A stretch of DNA of 64,000 bases from Sphaerisporangium dianthi (GCF_042654065.1 NZ_JBHSFP010000026.1:71468-135467), one strand, 5' to 3'. Counted from the first letter of the stretch, positions 42,230 through 50,802 are shown. Notes: generated by a model not told the origin, from the sequence alone. Translations and numbers: made by a program.

Positions 42230-42814
42230 TCAGTGGGCGTCCGCCGAGTCGGAGCAAGTGGGGTGGGGGGCGGTGGCGCGCAGGCCGGCGGAGGCTATGG
42301 CGATCATGCGTTCGCGGGCCTGCGGGTCGAGGGCGTGGCGTTCACGGGCGAGGCAGCCGACGATGAGAGCTTTCACGTCGGCGATGGTGACGTCCGGGCG
42401 GACCGCGCCCGCCTGCTGCGCGCGCGTGAGCAGGTCGCGCTCGACCTCGTCGAGGTCGTGCTCAGTGCCGGAGGCCGCCGTCTGGATGTCGAACCCGTCG
42501 CCGCTGAGCGCCTCGGCCAGGCCGCGGTCGGCGACGGCTTGGCCGACCATGTAGGCGAAGAAGCCGAAGAACGCGGCACCGGGATCGCGGGTGGCGGCCA
42601 GGTGGGTGGCCCGCTCGACGATCTGGATGACGCGTTCCAGCACGATCGCCTCGTACAGGGACTCCTTGGTGGGGAAGTGGCGGCTGACGGTGCCGGTGCC
42701 GACGCCGGCGCGGCGGGCGATCTCGGCCACGGGCACCGACAGCCCTTCGCCGGCGAACGCCTCCATGGCGGCCTTGAGCACCAGCTTGCGGTTGCGCTCA
42801 GCGTCGGCGCGCAT
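42230..42814 (-). CDS. TetR family regulator
   Basis: 194-aa TetR protein: HTH at about 8-55 (LVLKAAMEAFAGEGLSVPVAEIARRAGVGTGTVSRHFPTKESLY, by position), C-terminal domain with the CLARERHALDP segment common in SDR-linked TetRs. ATG 42814 has GAAGG upstream. Divergent from an SDR/membrane-protein operon with two matching dyads between, so a repressor of that operon and itself. Confidence 0.9.
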   Translation of the reverse strand: MRADAERNRKLVLKAAMEAFAGEGLSVPVAEIARRAGVGTGTVSRHFPTKESLYEAIVLERVIQIVERATHLAATRDPGAAFFGFFAYMVGQAVADRGLAEALSGDGFDIQTAASGTEHDLDEVERDLLTRAQQAGAVRPDVTIADVKALIVGCLARERHALDPQARERMIAIASAGLRATAPHPTCSDSADAH

Positions 42815-42838
42815 GCGGCCACCTTCCCACTCGACAAC

Positions 42839-42882
42839 CGGGATGGCCGTCCCGTATCTTCTCAAGCGGGACGACCATCCCG
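42839..42882. promoter_or_regulatory. two TetR operators, CGGGAYGRCCRTCCCG
   Basis: CGGGATGGCCGTCCCG (42839-42854) and CGGGACGACCATCCCG (42867-42882); each is a dyad and the second is the near-exact reverse complement of the first. Centres are 28 bp apart between the divergent TetR and SDR genes. Confidence 0.78.
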
Positions 42883-42900
42883 ATTATAGGAGGTATCCGC

Positions 42901-43866
42901 ATGTCCGACCCTGCCTGGACCACCGCCGACGTGGGCGACCAGCGCGGCCGCGTCGCCCTGATCACGGGCGCCAACTCCGGCGTCGGCTTCGAGGCGGCCA
43001 AACTGCTCGCCGAGCGCGGCGCGACCGTTGTGCTGGCCTGCCGCGACGAGGCCAAGATGAGCGAGGCGGCGAAACGGCTGAGGAGCGCCGCCCCGCCAGG
43101 CGAGATCGCGACGCTCGGCCTCGACCTGGCGTCGCTGGCCTCGATCCGCGCTGCGGCCGAGGCCGTCCGCGACCGGTACGCCCGCCTGGACCTGCTGATC
43201 AACAATGCGGGGCTCATGATGCCCCCGTACGGCAAGACCGCCGACGGCTTCGAATCCCAGTTCGGCGTCAACCATCTCGGCCACTTCGCCCTCACCGGAC
43301 TGCTGCTGGACCGGCTGCTGGGCACCCCCGGCTCGAGGATCGTCACGATCAGCAGCAACGCCCACCGGCGGGGCACCATCGACTTCGACGACCTGCAGGC
43401 CGAGCGCCGCTACCACCCGATGAACGCCTACGCGCAGTCCAAGCTGGCCAACCTGCTGTTCACCTACGAGCTGCAGCGCCGCCTGGCCGGCGCCGGCGCC
43501 GGCACGATCGCCGTGGCCGCCCACCCCGGCGCCGCCCGTACCCGCCTCATGCGCCACAGCCCGTGGCACTACCGGTTCGTCATCCACCCCCGCACCCGGA
43601 TGCTGTTCTCCTGGCTCATCCAGGACGAGGACGCCGGCGCTCTGCCCACCCTGCGCGCCGCCACCGACCCCCGCGCCCGCGGCGGCGACTACTACGGCCC
43701 CGACGGCTGGGGCGAGTTCACCGGCCGCCACCCTGTGCTGGTGCGCTCCACGCCCCAGTCGCACGACGCCGGCCTGCAGCGACGGCTGTGGCAGGAGTCC
43801 GAACGTCTCACCGGCATACGCTACGACCTCGCGGCGACCGGCGTCGACACGCCGCCCGTCCCATGA
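42901..43866 (+). CDS. short-chain dehydrogenase (retinol dehydrogenase-like)
   Basis: 321-aa SDR. Cofactor motif TGANSGVGFE, NNAG motif, catalytic Ser in TISSNAH and the YAQSK motif (Tyr/Lys), all intact; the long C-terminal part resembles WWOX/retinol dehydrogenase-type SDRs. ATG 42901 follows AGGAGG. First gene of an operon: its stop overlaps the ATG of a small membrane protein (ATGA). Regulated by the divergent TetR through the paired dyads. Confidence 0.92.
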   Translation: MSDPAWTTADVGDQRGRVALITGANSGVGFEAAKLLAERGATVVLACRDEAKMSEAAKRLRSAAPPGEIATLGLDLASLASIRAAAEAVRDRYARLDLLINNAGLMMPPYGKTADGFESQFGVNHLGHFALTGLLLDRLLGTPGSRIVTISSNAHRRGTIDFDDLQAERRYHPMNAYAQSKLANLLFTYELQRRLAGAGAGTIAVAAHPGAARTRLMRHSPWHYRFVIHPRTRMLFSWLIQDEDAGALPTLRAATDPRARGGDYYGPDGWGEFTGRHPVLVRSTPQSHDAGLQRRLWQESERLTGIRYDLAATGVDTPPVP

Positions 43867-44300
43867 CCGCCCGACTCATGACCGCGCGTCTCATGAGCGC
43901 CCGCCTCTGGCTGCGGATCTCCGCGGTCTACCTCGGGCTGCTCGGCCTGGCCTCCCTCCTCGCCCCACAGGCCGCCGCCTCCGGGCTCGGGCAGCCCATG
44001 ACGCCGTTCGACGTCTTCGCCACACGCACCGTCGGCGTGATCCTCATCGCCTTCGCCGTCGCCAACTGGTCGACCGGCGCACGGCCCACCACCGGGACGG
44101 TGCTGGCCAACGCCCTGCTCAACGCGGCCCTGGCGGCGCTCGACACCCTCGCCATCCTCGACAAGACGATCAGCGCCGGCAGCTGGGGAGGCATCGCCGC
44201 CCACCTCGTGCTCCTGACCGCTCTTCTGGCGCACCTGTTCATCGCCCGCGCCGCCACCGGCACGGCCGCACCAGCCGTCCCGTCGAAGGAAGGAGTCTGA
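43863..44300 (+). CDS. small four-helix membrane protein with repeated N terminus
   Basis: 145 aa with about four transmembrane segments (LRISAVYLGLLGLASLLA, RTVGVILIAFAVANW, LANALLNAALAALDTLAIL, AHLVLLTALLAHLFIA). The N terminus is three near-identical pentapeptides MTARL MTARL MSARL, encoded by 15-bp repeats each beginning with ATG, so three in-frame starts are possible. Overlaps the SDR gene by 4 bp. DoxX-like/unknown family. Confidence 0.72.
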   Translation: MTARLMTARLMSARLWLRISAVYLGLLGLASLLAPQAAASGLGQPMTPFDVFATRTVGVILIAFAVANWSTGARPTTGTVLANALLNAALAALDTLAILDKTISAGSWGGIAAHLVLLTALLAHLFIARAATGTAAPAVPSKEGV

Positions 44301-44400
44301 CCCGTCGCGGACCCTCCCGTGCTCTGCGCGCGGGTCGGTGTCGTTTGCCTCTTCGCCCTGGCAGAGAGGGCCACGTGCGTCACTGAGGCGGCCGCCGTCC

Positions 44401-44691
44401 CCCAGCGACATCGCCGCCGCGCCGAAGCTCGGAACCGTCGAGGTCTGGCGGCTCATCGCGGACTTCCATCACCCCGTGCACCTCCATCTCAGCCCCTTCC
44501 AGGTGCTCTCCCGAGGCATCGGCGGCCCCGGGGCGTTCGACGCCGGATGGAAGGACACCATCGACCTACGGGCTTCGGAAGAAGCAGCGATCGCGATCAG
44601 ATTCGACGGTTATCCCGGCAAGTACGTCTTCCACTGCCAGAACCTGGAACACGAGGACATGGCCATGATGGCCAACTTCACCACCCGATGA
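44401..44691 (+). pseudogene. multicopper oxidase, C-terminal domain fragment
   Basis: Only the third cupredoxin domain remains: GTVEVWRL, then the copper ligands HPVHLHLSPF and, at the end, HCQNLEHEDMAMM. The first two domains and a start are missing. A decayed laccase/bilirubin-oxidase-type gene (CotA/CueO-like). Confidence 0.8.
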
Positions 44692-44759
44692 CCGAGAGCC
44701 TCTGGCGCGGCCTGAGTGTTGTGGTTCGCGTGTTCCTTCGTCAGGCCTCGCAGCCGCTC

Positions 44760-44945
44760 TCGGTCCCGGCGTGGCAGACGTCGAACCCGCCGACGCCCCG
44801 TACGTGGAGTCAACGGTGATCTTGCCCTGGAACACCCTGATGTTGACGATCTCGCTGCTGGACGTGCCGACGATGAACAGCGTGCTCCCGCTGACGCGCA
44901 CGGATGTGCCGGCCGCCGCCTGCGCGGGGACCCTGACCGGTGATC
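44760..44945 (-). pseudogene. possible fragment of a secreted calcium-binding (RTX-like) protein
   Basis: Leftward frame AQAAAGTSVRVSGSTLFIVG then GKITVDSTYG resembles the start of the mature part of hemolysin-type calcium-binding repeat proteins after a signal peptide, but the signal and repeats are missing. Weak. Confidence 0.3.
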
Positions 44946-44975
44946 ATCGCTGGTGTGCCGTGGGCACGGGCCGGG

Positions 44976-45935
44976 TCAGGGCGTCACGACGAGTCGCCTG
45001 CCCTTGAGGTCGGTTCGCCGCCAGGCGGTCTCGATGTCGCTCAGCGGGACCTTCTCCACGTCGAAGGTGAGCTCGCCGGACCGCGTCCACGTCACGATCT
45101 GCTGGTACACCTCGCCCATGGTCTGCGGGTCGAGGCCCTTGGCCGCGCCGTAGATCTCGACGCCGGAGGTGCGCAGGCTCGACCCGGCGAGGGCGATCTC
45201 GGTGTCGGCCGATTCGCCGATCTGGACCACCCGGGTCGGCTTGCCGAACGCGAACGACCGCGGCACCAGCGCGCGCAGCAGGATCTCGCTGGGCCTGCCC
45301 CACAGGTAGTCCACGACGACGTCGTAGCCGTCCCCCCTGGCGTCGAGGTACGCCTGCGTCAGCGCCTCGTCGGAGACCGCGGTGTTGATCACCGTGTCGG
45401 CCCCGATGGCCTCCACCTCGCGCAGCTGGTCGTCGTCGCGTCCGGTGGCGATGATGCGGCCGGCGCCCAGCAACCGGGCCACCTTGACCGCGAGCCGCCC
45501 GGCGACCCCGGTGGCGCCCTGCACCAGCACCGTCTCCCCGGGCACGAACCCCGCGGCCGTCTTCATCGACATCGCGGTGACGGCCGAGGCCATCACGGCC
45601 ACCACGACCGGGTCGATGCCGTCGGGGATCGGCATGTAGGAGCCCTGGGGAACCACGGTCTTCTCGGCGAGCGCGCCGTAGGGCAGGCGGATGTCGCCGA
45701 ATCCGACGAGCGTGCCGTCCGGGAGGGCGCCGATGCCGTCGAAGGCAGGGATCGCCGGAAACCGGCCGATGTACTTCTCGCTGGCGTAGTGCGTGCCGGC
45801 CGCGATCGCCTTGTCGACGTTCTCGACGGCGACCGCCTTGACGTCGATGACCACCTCGCCGTCGCCGGCCACCGGATCGGGGAAGTCCTCATAGCGCGGG
45901 ACGCCGCCGATCTCGTGGAGCACCGCCGCCTTCAT
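44976..45935 (-). CDS. zinc-free MDR oxidoreductase under tetO-like control
   Basis: 319-aa medium-chain dehydrogenase/quinone reductase relative: GroES-like domain (1-115), nucleotide loop VQGATGVAGRLAVKVARLLGAG (by position about 140-160), NADPH-type residues ATGRDDDQL, C terminus GRRLVVTP. ATG 45935 follows AGGAGGTGGG and overlaps the stop of the His-rich small ORF (ATGA), so the two are co-translated. The tetO-like operators upstream of that ORF imply tight repression. Substrate unknown; tetracycline itself is not implied. Confidence 0.88.
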   Translation of the reverse strand: MKAAVLHEIGGVPRYEDFPDPVAGDGEVVIDVKAVAVENVDKAIAAGTHYASEKYIGRFPAIPAFDGIGALPDGTLVGFGDIRLPYGALAEKTVVPQGSYMPIPDGIDPVVVAVMASAVTAMSMKTAAGFVPGETVLVQGATGVAGRLAVKVARLLGAGRIIATGRDDDQLREVEAIGADTVINTAVSDEALTQAYLDARGDGYDVVVDYLWGRPSEILLRALVPRSFAFGKPTRVVQIGESADTEIALAGSSLRTSGVEIYGAAKGLDPQTMGEVYQQIVTWTRSGELTFDVEKVPLSDIETAWRRTDLKGRRLVVTP

Positions 45936-46180
45936 CCCACCTCCTGACCGAACAGGCGGGCGATCCGCGTCTGCCACGCCACCAGGACGCGAGGCGGACG
46001 GGCCGCAGAGTGGTCGAACCCGTGGTGGTGCGAACGGTGGTGCGTGGGCGAGTGCCGTCGCCCATGGCCGCGGCGGGCCTGGCCCTGGTGCCCGGCCGGC
46101 TGCTCGGTGTGCGCGGGAATCCCCGGAATGCGATGGGTCCCCCAGTGCAGCAGGTCGCGGAGTGAGTGCCGGTGTCTCAT
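45932..46180 (-). CDS. histidine-rich small protein, first gene of tetO-controlled operon
   Basis: 82 aa, about 16 percent His and rich in Arg/Gly, with clusters such as HHRSHHHGFDH; no signal peptide or known family. ATG 46180 follows AAAGGAG. Its stop overlaps the MDR start. The His clusters could bind Zn, Ni or Cu, but that is inference; a basic nucleic-acid-binding peptide is the alternative. Confidence 0.68.
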   Translation of the reverse strand: MRHRHSLRDLLHWGTHRIPGIPAHTEQPAGHQGQARRGHGRRHSPTHHRSHHHGFDHSAARPPRVLVAWQTRIARLFGQEVG

Positions 46181-46204
46181 CGTCGTCTCCTTTGGCGCAT
46201 GACT

Positions 46205-46242
46205 CTCTATCACTGATAGAGGACTCTACCACTGATAGAGTC
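46205..46242. promoter_or_regulatory. tandem tetO-like operators
   Basis: CTCTATCACTGATAGAG (46205-46221) is a perfect dyad around C and matches the classic tet operator core TCTATCA-N-TGATAGA. A second, GACTCTACCACTGATAGAGTC-type site occupies 46222-46242 with one mismatched pair. They lie between the divergent TetR (46264) and His-rich peptide (46180) genes. Confidence 0.9.
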
Positions 46243-46263
46243 CGGAAGGGAGGTGCCGGAAAA

Positions 46264-46896
46264 TTGGCTTTGGACAAGCAGCGGATCGTCACCGAGGCCG
46301 TCGCGCTACTGGACGCCGAGGGTCTCGACGGCGTGACCACGCGCAAACTGGCCGCCCGGCTCGGCGTACAGTCGCCGACCCTTTACTGGCACATCCCGAA
46401 CAAGGCGGCGTTGGTCACCGCGATCGCCGAGGCGATTCTCGAGCAGCAGTTCCCCGAGCCGGCGTCGCCTGAGCCGGAGGAGCGCTGGCAGGACTGGCTG
46501 ATCGGCCTGGCCGGGCGGCTGCGGCGCGCGTTGCTCGCCCATCCGGACGGAGCCCGGATCATCGCGGCCTCCCAGCTGTCCCTCAAGATGGCCGCCATCT
46601 CCGAACTGGCGATGAGCACGCTGGTCGGGCGGGGCATTCCCTTGCGGCAGGCTCGCCTGATCGTGTTGACGGTGTTGCGCTTCACCGTCGGCTACGTTCT
46701 GGAGGAACAGGCCGGCCGCCCCGACGCGGACGCCCTGGACGGCTTCGACATGGCCGCGTACGCCACGGCGTACCCCACCGTGATGGCCGGTGTGGCCGAG
46801 TACTTCCAAGCCGGCCACAGCGTCGACGACCTGTTCCGCGATTGTCTGGAACAGATCATCCATGGTCCCGCCGCGCAGCCCGGCCCCACGTCCTGA
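46264..46896 (+). CDS. TetR class tetracycline-repressor-like regulator
   Basis: 210 aa, close to true TetR rather than just the superfamily: LDKQRIVTEAVALLDAEG, then LTTRKLA-like VTTRKLAARLGVQSPTLYWH, matching the Tn10-type recognition helix, and a TetR_C_1-like C-terminal domain with LLAHPDGARI and VGYVLEEQ. TTG 46264 follows GGGAGG (46248-46253) by 10 nt. Divergent from the His-rich peptide/MDR operon with two tetO-like sites. No TetA efflux pump nearby. The inducer may be a tetracycline or another polycyclic compound (inference). Confidence 0.9.
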   Translation: MALDKQRIVTEAVALLDAEGLDGVTTRKLAARLGVQSPTLYWHIPNKAALVTAIAEAILEQQFPEPASPEPEERWQDWLIGLAGRLRRALLAHPDGARIIAASQLSLKMAAISELAMSTLVGRGIPLRQARLIVLTVLRFTVGYVLEEQAGRPDADALDGFDMAAYATAYPTVMAGVAEYFQAGHSVDDLFRDCLEQIIHGPAAQPGPTS

Positions 46897-47037
46897 CCGG
46901 TCAGCCGCTCCGCAGGCGAGTGAGCCGAGTCTGCCCGGGCGAGGGACTCGCGGCCGCCCGGACAGACCGCACGATCTTCGAAAGCAGGGTGATCAGCGTG
47001 TCGGCGCGCACCTGGGCCGGGTCGTCCGTCTGGTCGA

Positions 47038-47272
47038 TCACTCGGTGCGGAGGGCGTCCGCGATGGTGAGACGGGCCGCTGAGCGCGACGGAAGGAAGGC
47101 ACCCACTGCCGCGATCACGGCGCCCGCCAGGACGAGCAGGACCACGATCGGCACAGGGTAGAGGTCGAGCATGTGGTCCGGGATGACGATCTGGGCGGCG
47201 TGCGCTATGGCGTGCAGGGCGTACCGCTGGAACACGACGCCGATCGGGATGCCGACGAGCGAAAGACCGGAG
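47038..47272 (-). pseudogene. FtsX-like ABC permease, C-terminal fragment
   Basis: The last about 78 codons of a MacB/FtsX-type permease: GIPIGVVFQRYALHAIAH, final transmembrane helix VVLLVLAGAVIAAVGAFLP, and the terminal SRSAARLTIADALRTE. No start. 46897-47037 has no gene. Confidence 0.72.
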
Positions 47273-47374
47273 CCGTTGTGAGTTCCGAAACTGCGCCGAA
47301 GACCCGCCGTGGACCCACGACTCTCGCCGACACGCCTCCAGCGGCCTTCAGTGATCGTTCAGTATTTCGGGGTG

Positions 47375-47591
47375 GCGGACAGTTCTGACGATCTCGCATC
47401 GCCCACCGCCTTGGCCGAGGTGGCCCAGGTCGGCTTCGGACCCCGACTCCCCCACGCAGCCGAATGAGGCGTTCCACGCGATCGCCGAGAGGCACGCGCC
47501 CGGCCGCCGCCGTGCGCCCACCCAGATCGTGACCGCCGCACAGGCGGAGTTCCCGTATTTCTCCGATCTCATCGACGCGATGTGCCGCTGA
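47375..47591 (+). pseudogene. unidentified frameshifted remnant
   Basis: Two joined frames read LASPTALAEVAQVGFGPRL and, after a shift near 47465, EAFHAIAERHAPGRR...IVTAAQAEFPYFSDLIDAMCR before a stop. Coding-like but no family recognised. Confidence 0.3.
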
Positions 47592-47609
47592 GCACGACCT
47601 ACCGGCCCT

Positions 47610-48725
47610 TCAAGCTATGAGCAGGCGGAGGCCGAGATCTGCCGCGTCGAGGCCGGTGAGGTCGCTGTTGCGCTCGGCCCACCGGCCGGAGTCGAGGTCG
47701 TCGCTGAGACTTAGCACCGCCCGCCGCTCGGCCTCCGGCCCGACCTTCGCCCACACCGACATCGCACGACGCACGTGATCCTCCAGATACGCTCCCGGCC
47801 GGCGCCAGTACGCCTCGAACAGGCCATCGGCGCAGTCCCACGGGATGGGCACCGGCTCGGCGCGGGCGCCGATCGCGTCGGCCATCCCGGCAAGTGAGGG
47901 GAAATTCGCGAGAACGGCGGCGAACTCGGGCAGGTAGTCGCGGGTGAGCCAGAACCGGTCCTGCCATCCGGGCTCGTCGGTGTCGAACGTGAGCACCACC
48001 ACGCGGCGGGCCACGCGCCGCATCTCGCGCAGCCCCGCTATCGGGTCCTCCCAGTGGTGAACGGTGGAGACGGCCATCGCGACGTGGAAGGACCGGTCCT
48101 GGAACGGCAGGTTCTCCGCGGCGGCGGCCACGCACGGCGCCGAGCCGGCGGGCCGCTGCGCCCGCATGACCGCCGATGGCTCCACCGCGGTCACGTCGCG
48201 ATCAGCGGGCTCGTAGGAGCCGGTGCCGGCCCCGACGTTCAGCACCGTCCGCGCGTCCCCGAGCGCGTCCCAGATCTGCGCGGCGATCCGCGGCTCGGTG
48301 CGCCGGGTCGTGGTGTAAGCGCCGCCGATCGCGTCGTACAGCCGTGCGCCGAGCATCTCCAGTTGCTCCTCTGGTGTCACCCTCAGTCCCTTCGCCCGTG
48401 CCTCAAGTTCCCTGTCGATGGCCGCCACCATGGCCTCAGCGCGATCACGCCGCTCCAGCAGCAGGCCGCGCAGCCGGCGCAGGTGCGCGACCGCGTCGGT
48501 GGACGGGTCGCCGACCAGTTCGGCGACCTCCCGCAACCCGAAGCCCAGCCGCCGATAGGCCAGCACCTCCCGCAGCCGCTCCACGTCGCCCGCCGAATAG
48601 GCCCGGTATCCGGCCGCGGTGCGCGCCGACGGCTGAACGAGCCTGATCTCGTCATAGTGATGCAGCGTGCGGACGCTCACGCCGGCCAGCCCGGCCACGT
48701 GTCCCACGGTCCAGTGATCCTCCAC
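47610..48725 (-). CDS. MerR-type regulator fused to SAM-dependent methyltransferase
   Basis: 371 aa. Residues 1-70 are a MerR HTH (WTVGHVAGLAGVSVRTLHHYDEIRL, by position; AGYRAYSAGDVERL), 75-115 a TipA-like dimerisation helix, and from about 120 a class I methyltransferase with motif I VLNVGAGTGSYEP (161-173), VTAVEPSAVMRAQRP and AMAVSTVHHWEDP. In TipA-like proteins the effector part is a drug-binding TipAS domain; here it is an enzyme. GTG 48725 gives a family-length MerR start. Frame is continuous through both domains. The methyl acceptor is unknown. Confidence 0.86.
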   Translation of the reverse strand: MEDHWTVGHVAGLAGVSVRTLHHYDEIRLVQPSARTAAGYRAYSAGDVERLREVLAYRRLGFGLREVAELVGDPSTDAVAHLRRLRGLLLERRDRAEAMVAAIDRELEARAKGLRVTPEEQLEMLGARLYDAIGGAYTTTRRTEPRIAAQIWDALGDARTVLNVGAGTGSYEPADRDVTAVEPSAVMRAQRPAGSAPCVAAAAENLPFQDRSFHVAMAVSTVHHWEDPIAGLREMRRVARRVVVLTFDTDEPGWQDRFWLTRDYLPEFAAVLANFPSLAGMADAIGARAEPVPIPWDCADGLFEAYWRRPGAYLEDHVRRAMSVWAKVGPEAERRAVLSLSDDLDSGRWAERNSDLTGLDAADLGLRLLIA

Positions 48726-48788
48726 GGCACCGACTATGCGGCCTGACGCCACGTGAGGGTCAAGAGCCCCGGGTGGCGACGATGTCCG

Positions 48789-49379
48789 TCAGTTCTGGAG
48801 CACGCCGGTCCCCGGTGGCTGTCCGAAGAAGCAGGGAAGCGACTCGAGCGCTGCGATGCCGGCCGGGGGAAACCGGTGCGGAGGATCAACGGAGCCTTCC
48901 TCGTTCGCACGCAGGTGACGGTCGATGAAGTCCTGCGTTCTGCCGAGGACCGTGGCGCACTGGGCGGCCGTGATTCGCCCCTGGGAAAGGGCGCCGGCGA
49001 GCTCGTCGAGGTCCAGGACGTGGTAGCGGTCAGCACCAGGCGGCACCAGGAAGTCAACGTACAGATCATGGACGACGAGTCCAGCCTCGGTCGGTTCGAT
49101 CTCGACCAGGTCGACGTACCACCAACCCTCCACCGGGCCTTCGAACACGACGGGCCTGGTCAACTGGATACCTTGATCGAGCAGGAGGAAGCTGCGATCG
49201 ATGGTCGGCCGGCCGGCCACCTGGTACTCGGGCAAGAGCTGTGCGTCGTAGGCGACGACCTCTCCGATCCGGCGGCCGGGGCACCGCTGACCTGTTCGGT
49301 GAAAGACCCAGACGTTCTCGAGGAGCGGAGTCGCGGTCACCTCGTGACTCTGCTGACGACTGCGAGGTTCGTCCGGCAT
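48789..49379 (-). CDS. DUF402 domain protein
   Basis: 196 aa of the DUF402 family (phosphatase/nucleotide hydrolase-like barrel). Family hallmarks: WYVDLVEIEPTEAGLVVHDL (by position), YVDFLVPPGADRYHVLDLDELAGAL, and helical C-terminal part with RTQDFIDRHL. ATG 49379 follows AAGGGGG. Not in an evident operon. In related proteins DUF402 enzymes hydrolyse nucleoside phosphates; here unproven. Confidence 0.8.
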   Translation of the reverse strand: MPDEPRSRQQSHEVTATPLLENVWVFHRTGQRCPGRRIGEVVAYDAQLLPEYQVAGRPTIDRSFLLLDQGIQLTRPVVFEGPVEGWWYVDLVEIEPTEAGLVVHDLYVDFLVPPGADRYHVLDLDELAGALSQGRITAAQCATVLGRTQDFIDRHLRANEEGSVDPPHRFPPAGIAALESLPCFFGQPPGTGVLQN

Positions 49380-49465
49380 GTGTGGCCCCCTTGAAGGCTT
49401 GAGCGAAGTTGAGGCGGCACGCCCCTGAACGCGACCCGTGAAACGGTGTGAGGGAATCATGACGG

Positions 49466-50155
49466 TCAGTCCATGCCGCGCCGTCCCGGCGCCCAGAACG
49501 CTTTCACCACGACGTCCCGGCGCGACCAGCCACGCTCCCCCACCAGATGGCCCCGCACGGCCTGGCCGGTGCGCGCCTCACCGGCGACGTAGGCGACACC
49601 CGGCTCGTCGGGCAGGTCCAGCGAGCGAACCCCGGCCGGCAGTTCGTCCGGCCGGTGGATCCATGTCAGCCGATCGCTTCGGACAACGGGAAGCCGGCCG
49701 CCCGGCCCGCCGACCAAGATGACGCCGTGCACGACGGCCGATGACGGCAGCGCGCGCATCATCGCGCCGAACGCGACGGCCGCGGTCTCGTCTCCGACGA
49801 ACAGGTGGTACGGCGCACCCTCGCGCAGCACCAGTCTGCCCTCCGGACCCATGAAGGCCGCGGCGTCACCGATACGCGCCCGGCGTGCCCACAACGCCCC
49901 CGGCCCTGCGTTGGGGTGGTCAAGCACGCACACGTCGAGATGCCCCTCCGGCGAATAGTCCCAGATCGAGTAGGTGCGCAGGAAGCCTTGCAGGAACGAG
50001 CGAGGCCGGCGGGGGTCGCCGACCCGCAGACGGATGTGCGTGCCGGGCACCCAGCCCAGCTCACGCAGTTGAGGACCGGAGATGCGGATATGGCGCATGC
50101 GCTCGGCGATCGGCTCGATGTGCGTGACCGTCCCACGTCGGAACAGGTTCAGCAT
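49466..50155 (-). CDS. siderophore-interacting protein (flavin ferric-siderophore reductase)
   Basis: 229-aa SIP family protein of the ViuB/YqjH type: FAD-binding barrel (1-110, RHIRISGP, FLRTYSIWDYSPEGHLDVCVLDH), then an NAD(P)H-binding domain with GDETAAVAFGAMMRALP and the C-terminal WAPGRRG. Reduces ferric siderophores to release iron. ATG 50155 follows GTGGGAG. It overlaps the end of a decayed metallo-hydrolase ORF by 7 bp. No siderophore genes nearby. Confidence 0.88.
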   Translation of the reverse strand: MLNLFRRGTVTHIEPIAERMRHIRISGPQLRELGWVPGTHIRLRVGDPRRPRSFLQGFLRTYSIWDYSPEGHLDVCVLDHPNAGPGALWARRARIGDAAAFMGPEGRLVLREGAPYHLFVGDETAAVAFGAMMRALPSSAVVHGVILVGGPGGRLPVVRSDRLTWIHRPDELPAGVRSLDLPDEPGVAYVAGEARTGQAVRGHLVGERGWSRRDVVVKAFWAPGRRGMD

Positions 50156-50337
50156 GGCGACTCCCACCGCTCACCGGCCGGCAGGTCCCTCACGAGAAGG
50201 TCCGGGCCGGCCGGCCGCGCCGCGTCCGAGGCGGTGCCGTCGGTGAACCAGGGATCGGTAGGTGCGGCTTTGCCGTCCGGCTCCAGCGGCACGCAGGAGT
50301 TGACGACGCGGGTGACCGCGATCGATGGCTTGATCAT
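50149..50337 (-). pseudogene. N-terminal fragment of an MBL-fold hydrolase
   Basis: 62 codons starting MIKPSIAVTRVVNSCV, then LEPDG and LTDPWF-like TDPWFTDG, the opening strands of small MBL-fold hydrolases; the metal-binding HxHxDH motif is absent. Truncated just before the siderophore-interacting gene. Confidence 0.5.
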
Positions 50338-50364
50338 GCTGTCAGCGTGCCGGTTAATGTACAC

Positions 50365-50802
50365 ATGAAGTCAAGCGAGGAGCTGGCCATCGGCGAGCTG
50401 GCACAACGGTTCGGACTGGCCACGCACGTGCTCCGGCACTGGGAGAGCATGCGGTTGCTGGAGCCCGGGCGGCGCGCGGACGGTCGGCGCTTCTACGGGT
50501 GGGCCGACCTCGAGCGCGTGGCACTGATCTTGATGGGCAAGGAAGCCGGTTTCACGCTGGGCGAGCTGCGTGCGCTGCTGTCCACAGCCAGCCCGATGGA
50601 CCAACGGGACCTGCTGCGCCGCCACGTCGAAGAGCTCGAGCGGCGCATCTCACAAGCGCGAACGGCCAAGAAACTGATCGAACACGCGCTCGCCTGCCCG
50701 CACACCTTCGCCGAGTGCGGGCATGCTCGCAGCCAGATCACGGCCCGGATTCCACCCGCGCCCGATCAGGTCTCCAACGGCATGACGGTCACCCGGCCCT
50801 GA
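50365..50802 (+). CDS. MerR family regulator
   Basis: 145 aa. MerR HTH (IGELAQRFGLATHVLRHWES, then RRFYGWADLERV), coiled-coil helix, and a C-terminal CPHTFAECGH segment whose Cys/His could bind metal or an Fe-S cluster. TTAATGT lies 4 nt before ATG 50365 with no ribosome site, so a leaderless transcript is likely. Divergent from the metallo-hydrolase fragment and siderophore-interacting gene. Confidence 0.85.
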   Translation: MKSSEELAIGELAQRFGLATHVLRHWESMRLLEPGRRADGRRFYGWADLERVALILMGKEAGFTLGELRALLSTASPMDQRDLLRRHVEELERRISQARTAKKLIEHALACPHTFAECGHARSQITARIPPAPDQVSNGMTVTRP

